DNA of 64,000 nucleotides. It comes from Flavobacterium foetidum (GTDB lineage Bacteria; Bacteroidota; Bacteroidia; Flavobacteriales; Flavobacteriaceae). The position numbers and the translations under genes are program-made. This document shows, one piece after another, positions 26,645-35,300 of this stretch. The stretch lies in assembly GCF_004634245.1 (NCBI RefSeq), contig NZ_SJTF01000011.1:124001-188000 (forward strand), read 5' to 3'. The notes below the pieces were generated by a model, which did no database searches, was not told the DNA's origin, and saw nothing but the letters and a program-made list of their open reading frames with translations. Every line of letters starts with the position of its first letter. Within the stretch, counting starts at the first letter, position 1.

Positions 26645-27940
26645 ATGAAAGATATAATTTTAAAAGCTGAAAATATTTCTAAGCAATACCGTTTAGGTCA
26701 GGTAGGCACAGGAACTTTGAGTCATGACTTAAACCGATGGTGGTACAAAATTCGTGGAAAAGAAAATCCGTATCTCAAAATTGGAGATACGAACGACCGT
26801 TCCACAAAAGGAACATCAGACTATGTCTGGGCGCTACAAGATATTAATTTTGAAGTAGAACGTGGAGAAGTTTTAGGCATCATTGGTAAGAATGGTGCAG
26901 GAAAATCTACTCTTTTAAAAATACTTTCTAAAGTTACAGCTCCAACAACTGGAAGCATTAAATCTCGAGGACGTATCGCTTCTTTATTAGAAGTTGGTAC
27001 AGGATTTAATGGCGAAATGACTGGTCGAGAAAATATATTTCTTAATGGAGCCATTTTAGGAATGACTAAGAAAGAAATTGCTTCGAAACTAGATGAAATT
27101 ATCGAGTTTTCGGGATGCGAACGTTATATTGATACTCCGGTAAAAAGATATAGCTCCGGAATGACAGTTCGTTTGGCATTTGCAGTTGCGGCTTTTTTAG
27201 AGCCTGAAATTTTGGTTGTTGACGAAGTTTTGGCGGTTGGCGATGCAGAGTTTCAAAAGAAGGCGATTGGTAAGATGCAGGATATTTCGAGAGGTGAAGG
27301 GAGAACGGTTTTGTTTGTGAGCCATAATATGGCAGCTGTAAAGAGTTTATGTACTAGAGGTATTGTAATGGAATTTGGAAAAATAATCTTTGAGGGAAGT
27401 ATTGATGATAGTATAAATTATTATTCTGAAATTTTCTCAAAAACCTTTAAAGAAGATCCTATACATAAAGATTATGCAAACAAAATAGAATTTAGATTTT
27501 CAAATTTTGAAGTTAATGACAAACTAATTCACAGTGGAGCAACATTGTTTTTAGGACAAAAAATTAAATTGAAACTACAGTTTTTAATAAAAGATAATTT
27601 AGACGATTTGTCTATTGCCTTTGATGTGATTAATAAAAGTGGAGAGTTGGTTTCACACTTAACAAATGAAGATGATGGTTTTTACATATATAAATTAGTA
27701 AAAGGTGATTTTTTAAACATTGAAATTGAAACAGCAGAATTATTATTCATACCAGGATTTTATTGTATAAATCTTTGGGTAGGAATAGCTCAAAGGCAAG
27801 CTTTGTATGATATTAAGAATTTTTTCTCTTTTTCATTAGAACAAAGTAATTATTCTAAAAGAACTAAAGCTTTACCACAACATGCAAAAATGTATTTGCA
27901 TTCTAATTGGAAGATACCTGATATAGCAAAAAATGATTAA
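26645..27940 (+). CDS. Polysaccharide ABC transporter ATPase with C-terminal Wzt-like domain
   Basis: A 431-residue protein. The ATPase half has Walker A GKNGAGKST at residues 81-89, signature SSGM at 170-173, Walker B ILVVDE at 189-194 and the switch histidine H227. From about residue 265 follows a beta-rich domain of the Wzt C-terminal type, which in O9a-like systems binds the modified end of the glycan before export. Such a domain suggests that chain termination and export are coupled here. It overlaps the GT-D-type gene by 8 bases. Confidence 0.92.
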   Translation: MKDIILKAENISKQYRLGQVGTGTLSHDLNRWWYKIRGKENPYLKIGDTNDRSTKGTSDYVWALQDINFEVERGEVLGIIGKNGAGKSTLLKILSKVTAPTTGSIKSRGRIASLLEVGTGFNGEMTGRENIFLNGAILGMTKKEIASKLDEIIEFSGCERYIDTPVKRYSSGMTVRLAFAVAAFLEPEILVVDEVLAVGDAEFQKKAIGKMQDISRGEGRTVLFVSHNMAAVKSLCTRGIVMEFGKIIFEGSIDDSINYYSEIFSKTFKEDPIHKDYANKIEFRFSNFEVNDKLIHSGATLFLGQKIKLKLQFLIKDNLDDLSIAFDVINKSGELVSHLTNEDDGFYIYKLVKGDFLNIEIETAELLFIPGFYCINLWVGIAQRQALYDIKNFFSFSLEQSNYSKRTKALPQHAKMYLHSNWKIPDIAKND

Positions 27941-28820
27941 GAGATTTTTTTTTAAAAGTTTAAGTTCTCTTCGTTTTTCAGTTTTTAAAATAATCAGAAC
28001 TCCATATTACTCTTTATTTAGAGATGATATTGTAAATTCTTTATCTAAGAATATATCAATTGTATCTACAACAGATACTCTAGATGAAGTAGAAGCATCA
28101 ATATTAACGAAACAAAAAGGAGCTTACTTAAGATTTGGAGATGGAGATGTTTTTTTGATGAATGGAATGAGAGATTCCTATCAAACAACTGATAAAAAAC
28201 TTTCAGAAGAAATGAAGGAAGTTTTTTTGATGCAAGGCTCGCATATTTACAAGTGCCTCGCAATACATTCCGATAGATTTGGGTATGAAGAAGGAATGTC
28301 AGCTGGAAATCATAAAAATGAAGATAAATTTGCTTTAAAATTATTTACAGCTTGCTTTGTATATTTTGTCGGTTGCAAAATATATAGCCCAGTTGCGTTA
28401 CACTTTACTTCTACAAATAATGTTGCAAGAGCAAATTCATTCTTGAAAACTTTAAAGAGTAATACTAAAATATTTGTCGGGAATCAATCTGTGAATGTGG
28501 ATTTGAAAGAATTGCTTTTTGGGAGTAAAGCAGTACACGTAAAAACTCCTGAAAAAGACGCTTATTCTGAAATTGATAGAATTGAAAATGAGGTACTGAA
28601 CTTGATTGCAACAAATGATGATTTCTTTGTGATTACTATTGCAATGGGATGTTCTGGTAGACCATTAATGAAAAGAATTTGGGAAAAAAATCATAATGTT
28701 TTTTTATTTGATTTTGGAAGTTTACTAGATGGTATTTCTGGAAACAACACAAGGAAATGGCTAAAAATAAATAATCTTGATCTTGATTTATTATTAAAAG
28801 GATTAGACGAAGTCGAATGA
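27933..28820 (+). CDS. GT-D fold glycosyltransferase (DUF1792-like)
   Basis: A 295-residue protein with the AYLRFGDGD motif at residues 64-72, typical of the GT-D/DUF1792 fold first described for the streptococcal serine-rich adhesin glycosyltransferase DGT1. Other supporting parts are LAIHSDRFGYEEG near residue 109, a strand with VHVKTPEKDAYSEID and the late segment ITIAMGCSGRPL, which probably binds the nucleotide sugar. It overlaps the Wzt-like gene by 8 bases and the next GT gene by 4 bases, so it belongs to the ABC-dependent glycan. Donor sugar unknown. Confidence 0.72.
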   Translation: MIKRFFFKSLSSLRFSVFKIIRTPYYSLFRDDIVNSLSKNISIVSTTDTLDEVEASILTKQKGAYLRFGDGDVFLMNGMRDSYQTTDKKLSEEMKEVFLMQGSHIYKCLAIHSDRFGYEEGMSAGNHKNEDKFALKLFTACFVYFVGCKIYSPVALHFTSTNNVARANSFLKTLKSNTKIFVGNQSVNVDLKELLFGSKAVHVKTPEKDAYSEIDRIENEVLNLIATNDDFFVITIAMGCSGRPLMKRIWEKNHNVFLFDFGSLLDGISGNNTRKWLKINNLDLDLLLKGLDEVE

Positions 28821-29743
28821 AAAATAAAAAGGTTGGAGTTGTAATAGTAACATTCAATGGAATGAAATGGATTGAAGCATGTTTAGCTAGTCTAATAAAT
28901 AGCACTATTCCATTATCCATAATTGTAGTAGATAATAATAGCACTGATGATACGGTTTCGTTTGTTAAAAATAATTTCAAAGATATAATCCTATTAGAGC
29001 AAACTCAAAATATAGGATTTGGTAAAGCCAATAATTTAGGAATTAAAAAAGCTTATGAAGAAGGAGCTGATTATGTTTTTTTATTAAACCAAGATGCTTG
29101 GGTTGAACCTGACACAATATCAAACTTAGTAAAAGCTCAAAAAAATCAGCCAGAATATGGTATTGTAAGTCCTATGCATCTAAATGGGAAAGGCGATGCG
29201 CTGGATTATAATTTTTCCAATTATATAAATCCTTCAAAATGTAAAAATCTATATTCAGATATTTTTTTAAATAAAACATTAGAAGGAATATATGAAACTG
29301 ATTTTGTAAATGCAGCAGCATGGCTGCTTTCTAGAAACTGCATAGAAATGGTTGGCGGATTTAATCCATCTTTTTTTCATTATGGCGAAGATCTTAATTA
29401 CGTGGAAAGATTAAAATATCATGGACTTAAAACAGGTGTTTTGCCAACTTCTATAATTTATCATGATAGGGAATATAGAAAACCAAACAAATTTTTTAGT
29501 GATCTAAATATAATTTATAATCGTTCATTAATACTTGAATATTCAAATCCTTTTGAAATCAAAACTTTTAATAAAGAGTATTTGAAGTGCATAAAAAAAA
29601 TATTTAAAGCGCTGTTTCTTTTTAATTTTAATCAATTAAAACAAAGTTTTTTCAAAATTAAAATATTAAACAATTTGGATAAAAAGCAAATAATTAGAAA
29701 TAGGGCAGAGTCCAGAAGAACTAAAAACTCTTTTATAAATTAG
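28817..29743 (+). CDS. Family 2 glycosyltransferase, rhamnosyltransferase-like
   Basis: A 308-residue GT2 enzyme of the WbbL/RfbN-like group. Motifs are VGVVIVTFNGMKWIEACL, VDNNSTDDT near residues 36-44, NIGFGKANNLG, LLNQDAW near residue 92 (the N-x-D-form of D-x-D) and GGFNPSFFHYGEDLNYVERL near residues 182-201 with the catalytic acid. Rhamnosyltransferases often show this combination, and dTDP-rhamnose genes are in the same locus, so rhamnose transfer is plausible but not proven. Confidence 0.82.
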   Translation: MKNKKVGVVIVTFNGMKWIEACLASLINSTIPLSIIVVDNNSTDDTVSFVKNNFKDIILLEQTQNIGFGKANNLGIKKAYEEGADYVFLLNQDAWVEPDTISNLVKAQKNQPEYGIVSPMHLNGKGDALDYNFSNYINPSKCKNLYSDIFLNKTLEGIYETDFVNAAAWLLSRNCIEMVGGFNPSFFHYGEDLNYVERLKYHGLKTGVLPTSIIYHDREYRKPNKFFSDLNIIYNRSLILEYSNPFEIKTFNKEYLKCIKKIFKALFLFNFNQLKQSFFKIKILNNLDKKQIIRNRAESRRTKNSFIN

Positions 29744-29747
29744 TTTA

Positions 29748-30731
29748 ATGATTCCTTTAATTTCTATCATTATTCCGGCTTATAATAGAGCTCATATTAT
29801 ACATGAAACTTTAGAAAGTATTTGTGAACAATCATATCAAAACTGGGAATGTATTATTGTGGATGATGGATCTACAGATAATACTAATCAGATTGTAAAT
29901 CACTATATAGAAAAAGACAGCCGTTTTCAATTTTACAACAGACCTTCTGACCGCTTAAAAGGGGCAAATGCCTGCAGGAATTTCGGACTGGAAAAGAGTA
30001 AAGGCGAATATGTAATGTTTCTTGATTCTGATGATGTTTGCGAGTCTTTTTGTTTGGAGGAAAGAGCCAGTATTGTGTCCGGTGATTTTTCCATAGATTT
30101 ATTAGTTAGAGATACTGCTTATTTTATTGATAATGTAAAACAATTATTTTCTATCAATAAAGATCCGGAAACAAAGAATAGCGAAAATTATCTAAGCATG
30201 TTCTTAAGATATAAAATTCCTTGGCCGATTATGGCCTGTTTATATAAAAAAAGCAGTATTGGGAATTGTAGATTTGATGAAAATTTAAAGCGTTTTCAAG
30301 ATTTAAGTTTTAATATTAGAGTACTTTCGCAATCTAAAAAGGTGAAAATACATCGAGATTTTAAAATTGATAATTATTACCGAGATGATAAACAAAAGAT
30401 TCTGAGTCCAAGTTTTATTAAGAATATTTATGAGTCACTTAATGTGTTTCATCAAATTCACAGAGATTTATTAGCAAATAGAAATTATAAACTTGAATTT
30501 AGGAAATTTAACAGTAAAATCATAATTCAGTTTGTGATGCCTTATTTTTATCAAAATAGGAAAGAATCTAATAAATTTCTTTTCTGGACAATTAAATCCA
30601 ATATTTTTGCAGCAAATCAGAAATTGGCAGTAATAATGACAATGCTTTTTTTAAATACTGGACTATTTAAAATGAAAGGTATTGGTATGAACAGACTTAG
30701 AAATAAATTTAAAAAATCACAAATTAATTAG
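29748..30731 (+). CDS. Family 2 glycosyltransferase
   Basis: A 327-residue GT2 enzyme: ISIIIPAYNRAHIIHETLES at the N-terminus, VDDGSTDNT near residues 39-47, GANACRNFGLEKSKGEY, MFLDSDDVCE near residue 92 (D-x-D), and FQDLSFNIR near residue 185 in the place of the catalytic base. The C-terminal 90 residues are basic and may contact the membrane. It follows the previous gene after 4 bases. Specificity is unknown. Confidence 0.87.
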   Translation: MIPLISIIIPAYNRAHIIHETLESICEQSYQNWECIIVDDGSTDNTNQIVNHYIEKDSRFQFYNRPSDRLKGANACRNFGLEKSKGEYVMFLDSDDVCESFCLEERASIVSGDFSIDLLVRDTAYFIDNVKQLFSINKDPETKNSENYLSMFLRYKIPWPIMACLYKKSSIGNCRFDENLKRFQDLSFNIRVLSQSKKVKIHRDFKIDNYYRDDKQKILSPSFIKNIYESLNVFHQIHRDLLANRNYKLEFRKFNSKIIIQFVMPYFYQNRKESNKFLFWTIKSNIFAANQKLAVIMTMLFLNTGLFKMKGIGMNRLRNKFKKSQIN

Positions 30732-30739
30732 ATAGGCGA

Positions 30740-31558
30740 GTGTTGGAGAAAACCCTTATTTCTGTTATTGTACCTTGCTATAATCAGGCTCATTTCTTGT
30801 CTGAAACATTACAGTCTGTTTTAGATCAAACTCTAGCAGATTGGGAATGTATTATTGTTAATGACGGCAGTTTGGACAATACTGAAGAGATAGCTCAAGA
30901 GTGGTGCAATAAGGATTACCGTTTTAAATATCTCAAAAAAGAAAACGGAGGTTTGTCGAGCGCAAGAAACGCTGGAATTGTAATTAGTAAAGGGAGGTAT
31001 ATTCTGCCACTTGATTCAGATGATAAAATTCATTCAACATTTCTGGAAAAGATAGAATTGGCTTTTGCAAAAAGTAAGGATTTAAAGTTAGTTACCTCAA
31101 AAATAAAGTTTTTTGGTGTCACTAATGATGAGATGAAATTACCAGATTATAGCTATCAGAAATTGTTGGTGAGAAATTGTTTTGTTTGTTGCTCATGTTT
31201 CGAAAAAAAAGAATGGGAAAGAGTAAATGGTTATGATGAAAGCATGAAATCATTTGAAGATTGGGAGTTTTGGATCAGAATTCTGGATGAAAAGAGTCAA
31301 GTTTATAAGATTCCCGAATTTATGTTTTTTTACAGAAAACACAAACTTGGCAGTATGAGTAATAAATTTGTGAGAGATCCTGATTTTTATTTCGGTCTAT
31401 ACGATTATGTTTATGAAAAGCACAAAGAAATTTATAAAAAACATTTTCCAAACCCGATTATAGCCTTTAACGAAAATTTGATTTTAAAAGAATTCAATGA
31501 AAAAGTCAAAAGGAATATTTTATTCAAATTGTTAGTGAAAATCAAGAGCAAATTATGA
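30740..31558 (+). CDS. Family 2 glycosyltransferase
   Basis: A 272-residue GT2 enzyme with ISVIVPCYNQAHFLSETL, VNDGSLDNT near residue 39, GGLSSARNAGI, LPLDSDDKIH near residue 91 and FEDWEFWIR near residue 172. No ATG fits: the start is the GTG at 30740 or the TTG at 30743, and both keep the complete GT2 domain. It overlaps the following gene by 4 bases (ATGA). Specificity is unknown. Confidence 0.86.
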   Translation: MLEKTLISVIVPCYNQAHFLSETLQSVLDQTLADWECIIVNDGSLDNTEEIAQEWCNKDYRFKYLKKENGGLSSARNAGIVISKGRYILPLDSDDKIHSTFLEKIELAFAKSKDLKLVTSKIKFFGVTNDEMKLPDYSYQKLLVRNCFVCCSCFEKKEWERVNGYDESMKSFEDWEFWIRILDEKSQVYKIPEFMFFYRKHKLGSMSNKFVRDPDFYFGLYDYVYEKHKEIYKKHFPNPIIAFNENLILKEFNEKVKRNILFKLLVKIKSKL

Positions 31559-32343
31559 AAATTAGTGTTGTAATTAGAACTAAAAATCAAGAGAAAGCAC
31601 TTGATTTCCTACTTAAAAATTTAAAGCAGCGTTATGCTCAGGACATTGATGAGGTTGTTGTTTTGGATAACTTATCTGTTGATGCTACCCGCAAAATAAC
31701 AGAAAAATACGAGGCTAGATTTGTCTCAATAGAAAAATTCAGTTACGGAGGCAGTGCTAATATAGGAGCTTCATCAGCAAGAAATGAAATTGTGGTTATA
31801 TTTAGTGCACATTCTTATCCCGTAAGTCCTGATTTTTTTAAGGTTATTAAACAAAAATTTGAAGAAAATCCTCATTTGGCAGGTGTAAGATGTCTTCATT
31901 CAACCAATGATTACAAGAATTACATATTGGGTATCGACGCAATTACCGATCCGAATAAATCAGGCCTGATTTTCTCTGGTTCAGCTTTTAAGAGAGAGGT
32001 ATGGGAAATTATTCCTTTTAACGAAAATGTACCGACTTTTGAAGATAAAGACTGGACTAAAAAAGTCTTAAAAGCAGGGTATAAAATTGATTTTGCCCCA
32101 GTAGTTTTTAATTATGAAGTTAAAAGAACACCAGCCCAAGAATATTTCCGATTTACAAGAGATGTTTTTGGAAATTATCAGATTTGGCATCATGAAGATT
32201 CAGGACTTTCAATTCTAAAAGGATTTATAATGTCTTTAATCAGAATAATAAAACAATCTTTCGTACAAACATATTACGCCTTTAAAAGAATGTTTTTTAT
32301 GGTTCGATTTAAATTTAACAAACCTCAAAAGTTCGATTATTAA
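31555..32343 (+). CDS. Family 2 glycosyltransferase with atypical D-x-D region
   Basis: A 262-residue GT2 enzyme. It begins ISVVIRTKNQEKALDFLL, has LDNLSVDATR near residue 38 and FEDKDWTKKVLKAGY near residue 161, but where most GT2 enzymes have an aspartate-containing metal site it shows VIFSAHSYP near residues 80-88. A version with S-A-H at this site occurs in one GT2 subgroup, so the protein need not be inactive. It overlaps the GT gene before it and shares one base with the pyruvyltransferase gene after it. Confidence 0.8.
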   Translation: MKISVVIRTKNQEKALDFLLKNLKQRYAQDIDEVVVLDNLSVDATRKITEKYEARFVSIEKFSYGGSANIGASSARNEIVVIFSAHSYPVSPDFFKVIKQKFEENPHLAGVRCLHSTNDYKNYILGIDAITDPNKSGLIFSGSAFKREVWEIIPFNENVPTFEDKDWTKKVLKAGYKIDFAPVVFNYEVKRTPAQEYFRFTRDVFGNYQIWHHEDSGLSILKGFIMSLIRIIKQSFVQTYYAFKRMFFMVRFKFNKPQKFDY

Positions 32344-33158
32344 TGAGAATCATTTTTTTGTATTGGTGTTCTTTAAACCGAGAAGACAAAAGAGATAATT
32401 ACGGCGATGTATTATCAAAGTACATAGTCAAAAAGCTTAGTAAGTCTTTTGTAATTAAGGTTAAATATCCGTCATCTCGATTCTATAATTTCTTTGTAAA
32501 AAACTACAGCGTGATAGGCAGTATCATAACGGCTGCGAGTGTGAACACAATTGTTTGGGGAAGCGGTATCATAAAGAAAAATGAGAACATCAGAAAAGCT
32601 AAGTTTTTAGCAGTAAGAGGTCCACGTACTAGAAAACGAATAATGGAGTTAGGATATGAAGTGCCAGAGGTTTATGGCGATCCTGCCATTCTACTTCCTG
32701 TCTTATTTGAAAATAAAACAGAAAAGAAATTTGAAATCGGAATTATACCGCATTATGTAGATTACGAAGAAGTAAATGAATTTTATAAAAATGATTCTAG
32801 AATAAAAGTAATTGATTTACTGACTTCTGATGTTGAACAGACAACCGTCGAAATTTTAGAATGTGAACAAATTGTAGCATCATCCCTGCATGGCGTTATA
32901 GTTTCGCAGGCCTATAATATTCCAGCTTTATGGGTTAAATTTTCAGATAAATTATCCGGAGATAATGTTAAGTTTTACGATTATTTTGAGTCGTTAAATA
33001 TTCAATACAATAAAGAGTTTTCGTATAACGTAAGCGATTTAACGTATGAGCAGATAAAGATTTTGTTGTCTGCCGAGAAAGAGATTTTGCTTCCTAAAGA
33101 AGAAATCGTTTCTCTTAGAAGACAAGAATTACTAAACACTTGCCCTTTTACAAAATGA
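32343..33158 (+). CDS. Polysaccharide pyruvyltransferase family protein, copy 1
   Basis: A 271-residue member of the CsaB/WcaK/PssM-like family, which transfers pyruvate from phosphoenolpyruvate to glycan sugars as a ketal. Motifs are NYGDVLSKYIV near residue 20, TIVWGSGII near residue 73, FLAVRGPRTRKR, VYGDPAILLP, and SSLHGVIVSQAYNIPALWV near residues 180-198 with the conserved S-x-H-G. A paralogue of the same length lies at 39297. Start and stop overlap the neighbouring genes. Confidence 0.85.
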   Translation: MRIIFLYWCSLNREDKRDNYGDVLSKYIVKKLSKSFVIKVKYPSSRFYNFFVKNYSVIGSIITAASVNTIVWGSGIIKKNENIRKAKFLAVRGPRTRKRIMELGYEVPEVYGDPAILLPVLFENKTEKKFEIGIIPHYVDYEEVNEFYKNDSRIKVIDLLTSDVEQTTVEILECEQIVASSLHGVIVSQAYNIPALWVKFSDKLSGDNVKFYDYFESLNIQYNKEFSYNVSDLTYEQIKILLSAEKEILLPKEEIVSLRRQELLNTCPFTK

Positions 33159-34180
33159 GAGTAGGCGATAATCCGGTAAGAGATCAAAAAATAAAAAAAA
33201 GTGATGCTTTTCATAGAGTTATCATTCCGTTGTACATTCCTAATGAAGAAGGATATTATGCAGATGCTTTCGAGATTTTTAAATATTGTTTGTTATCTGT
33301 AAAAAAAACGAGTAATTCTTTTATTAAGATATCTGTGGTAAGTAACGGCAGCTGTGCAGCGGTTAATGAAAAATTAGCATTGCTTTTTAATGAAGACGCC
33401 ATTGACGAACTAATTATCGAAAAAAGGGCTATAGGCAAGATCAATAGTATCTTGAAAGCTCTTCGAACTGCAGACGAACGTTTGATTACAGTGACCGATG
33501 CTGACGTTTTGTTTGATAACAATTGGGAAAAAGCAGTATTAGACGTTTTTAAGGCATTTCCGAAAGCAGGTTCAGTAAGCCCAGTTCCGGTTTTTAGAAC
33601 TCATTTTAGACATACGGGCAACATCTGGATCAAACATTTTTTTTCTAAAAAATTATATTTTAGATCTGTTAAAAATCCAGAAGGATTAACAGCATTTGCG
33701 AAAAGCATTGGTTGGTCAAGGTTAGATTTAAAGTTTAAAGATGTAATTGGAACGATAAAAGCCAATGATACGACTGCTGTTTTAGGATGTTCGCATTTTG
33801 TAGTTACCTACAAACGAGAAGTTTTTAATGAATCACCCAAAAAAAACACCGATTTTTTATTAGGTGGAAACAGTGAACATTTATATCTGGACGTCCCGGT
33901 TTTGAAAATGGGAGGTTATCGTCTTGCGACTTATGATAATCATGCTTTTCATATGGGAAATAGTTTAGAGCCATGGATGAAAGATGTGTATGATAATTTG
34001 ATAACGAGTGAAAAGCAGGTTTTAGATTATAGTTCTTTAAAGAAACTTAAAAAGAACAAGCTGGAATATTTTTTAGGTGAAAAAATATTCAGAAAAATTA
34101 TCGGCATAAAAACAATCCAAAAAAATATGCTTCGATATAAAGGACTGACAAGCGAACAAATTAAAAATTTTACAAGTTGA
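33155..34180 (+). CDS. Putative GT-A glycosyltransferase
   Basis: With the ATG at 33155 (overlapping the previous stop as ATGA) the protein has 341 residues; an upstream TTG would extend it into the pyruvyltransferase gene. VVSNGSCAAV near residue 59 and VTDADVLFDNNWE near residue 111 look like the first acidic motif and the D-x-D site of a GT-A enzyme. GGNSEHLYLDVPVLKMGGYR near residue 241 and NHAFHMGN near residue 265 may hold the catalytic and metal-binding residues. I cannot name a subfamily. It overlaps the next gene by 4 bases. Confidence 0.65.
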   Translation: MRVGDNPVRDQKIKKSDAFHRVIIPLYIPNEEGYYADAFEIFKYCLLSVKKTSNSFIKISVVSNGSCAAVNEKLALLFNEDAIDELIIEKRAIGKINSILKALRTADERLITVTDADVLFDNNWEKAVLDVFKAFPKAGSVSPVPVFRTHFRHTGNIWIKHFFSKKLYFRSVKNPEGLTAFAKSIGWSRLDLKFKDVIGTIKANDTTAVLGCSHFVVTYKREVFNESPKKNTDFLLGGNSEHLYLDVPVLKMGGYRLATYDNHAFHMGNSLEPWMKDVYDNLITSEKQVLDYSSLKKLKKNKLEYFLGEKIFRKIIGIKTIQKNMLRYKGLTSEQIKNFTS

Positions 34181-35238
34181 TCTCAATTGTTTTAACCAAT
34201 CGAAATCGCGATTTAAACATTGTGAAAAAATGTTTAGACTCGCTCAAAAATCAGTCTAATGATTGGTTTGACTTGTTTTTTGTAGATTACGGTTCTGATA
34301 AAAACTATTTGGTCAGCTTAGAAGAATTGCTGCATTCGTATCCAAAGATAAATTTTATAGGTTGTTGTGTTTCGGGACAACTTTGGAATAAATGCAGAGC
34401 TATTAATATTGCTCTAAAAGAATGTAAAACAGACTTTTTTTTCGTTGGAGACATAGACATGATTTATCATCCGGATTTTGTAAAAAGGCTTCATGAACTC
34501 AAAAATGAAAAAGTTGTTAAATATTTTCAGGTTGGCTTTTTAGATAAACAAGAAAGTGAAAAAAGCAGATTGTTCAAAGAGTATAAAATTAGCTTTAACT
34601 CGACCGATAATGCAACTGGCATGACTTTGTATCCAACCGAATTGCTTAAGCAGATAAACGGATTTGATGAATTTTACCATGGCTGGGGATCTGAAGATAC
34701 AGATGTGCATGTCAGATTAAAAAATCTTGGAATATCTGTTGAGTATTATGATAAGGAAATATTGATGCTGCATCAGTGGCACGCCAAAGTATATCGCTCA
34801 GTTCAAAATATAGCAGGCTTTCATACATCACTAGAAAAAATTAATGCAAGATATCTTTTGCAGACTCAGGAGTTTGAAAAAACAAGAGCCAATCTTAATT
34901 TTGAGTGGGGAGTTATTCCAAATCATGATGATTATATGTCTCTGGATAATCCTAATGTTTTTATTTCGATAACAAACGAAAGAGCAACAGTTGATGCCTT
35001 GCTTAGGGGAACCTTAGTTGATTTAAAAAACTCAATAGTAGAAATAGAAATAAATAAAGCTCAGGAAGAGAAAACTAAAAATCTGATCAAAAAAGCTATA
35101 GGTAAAAAATACATAGAATATTATGAACTGCAAATGATAAATGATCTGCTTTTAGAATTAATAATTTCTTCTTTCAGAAATGCACCTTATCAATATTCTA
35201 TAAGTCAAAATAAAATTCGTTTAAGAATAAAATTGTGA
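34177..35238 (+). CDS. Family 2 glycosyltransferase with galactosyltransferase-type C-terminal motif
   Basis: A 353-residue protein. The start is a TTG at 34177 that overlaps the previous stop (TTGA); there is no better ATG, and the domain begins at once with ISIVLTNRNRDLNIVKKCL. FFVGDIDMIYHPDFVKRL near residue 92 contains the D-x-D, and HGWGSEDTDVHVRLKNLG near residue 168 is the W-G-x-E-D-x-D motif of the chondroitin-synthase/beta-1,4-galactosyltransferase-type family. The last 110 residues are charged and helical. It may transfer a hexose or HexNAc; the donor is not known. Confidence 0.82.
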   Translation: MISIVLTNRNRDLNIVKKCLDSLKNQSNDWFDLFFVDYGSDKNYLVSLEELLHSYPKINFIGCCVSGQLWNKCRAINIALKECKTDFFFVGDIDMIYHPDFVKRLHELKNEKVVKYFQVGFLDKQESEKSRLFKEYKISFNSTDNATGMTLYPTELLKQINGFDEFYHGWGSEDTDVHVRLKNLGISVEYYDKEILMLHQWHAKVYRSVQNIAGFHTSLEKINARYLLQTQEFEKTRANLNFEWGVIPNHDDYMSLDNPNVFISITNERATVDALLRGTLVDLKNSIVEIEINKAQEEKTKNLIKKAIGKKYIEYYELQMINDLLLELIISSFRNAPYQYSISQNKIRLRIKL

Positions 35239-35300
35239 TTAATAAATTAAAGATGAGAAAAAATAAAGAATACCTGAATTTCTAATCCGTTAAGAAATAA

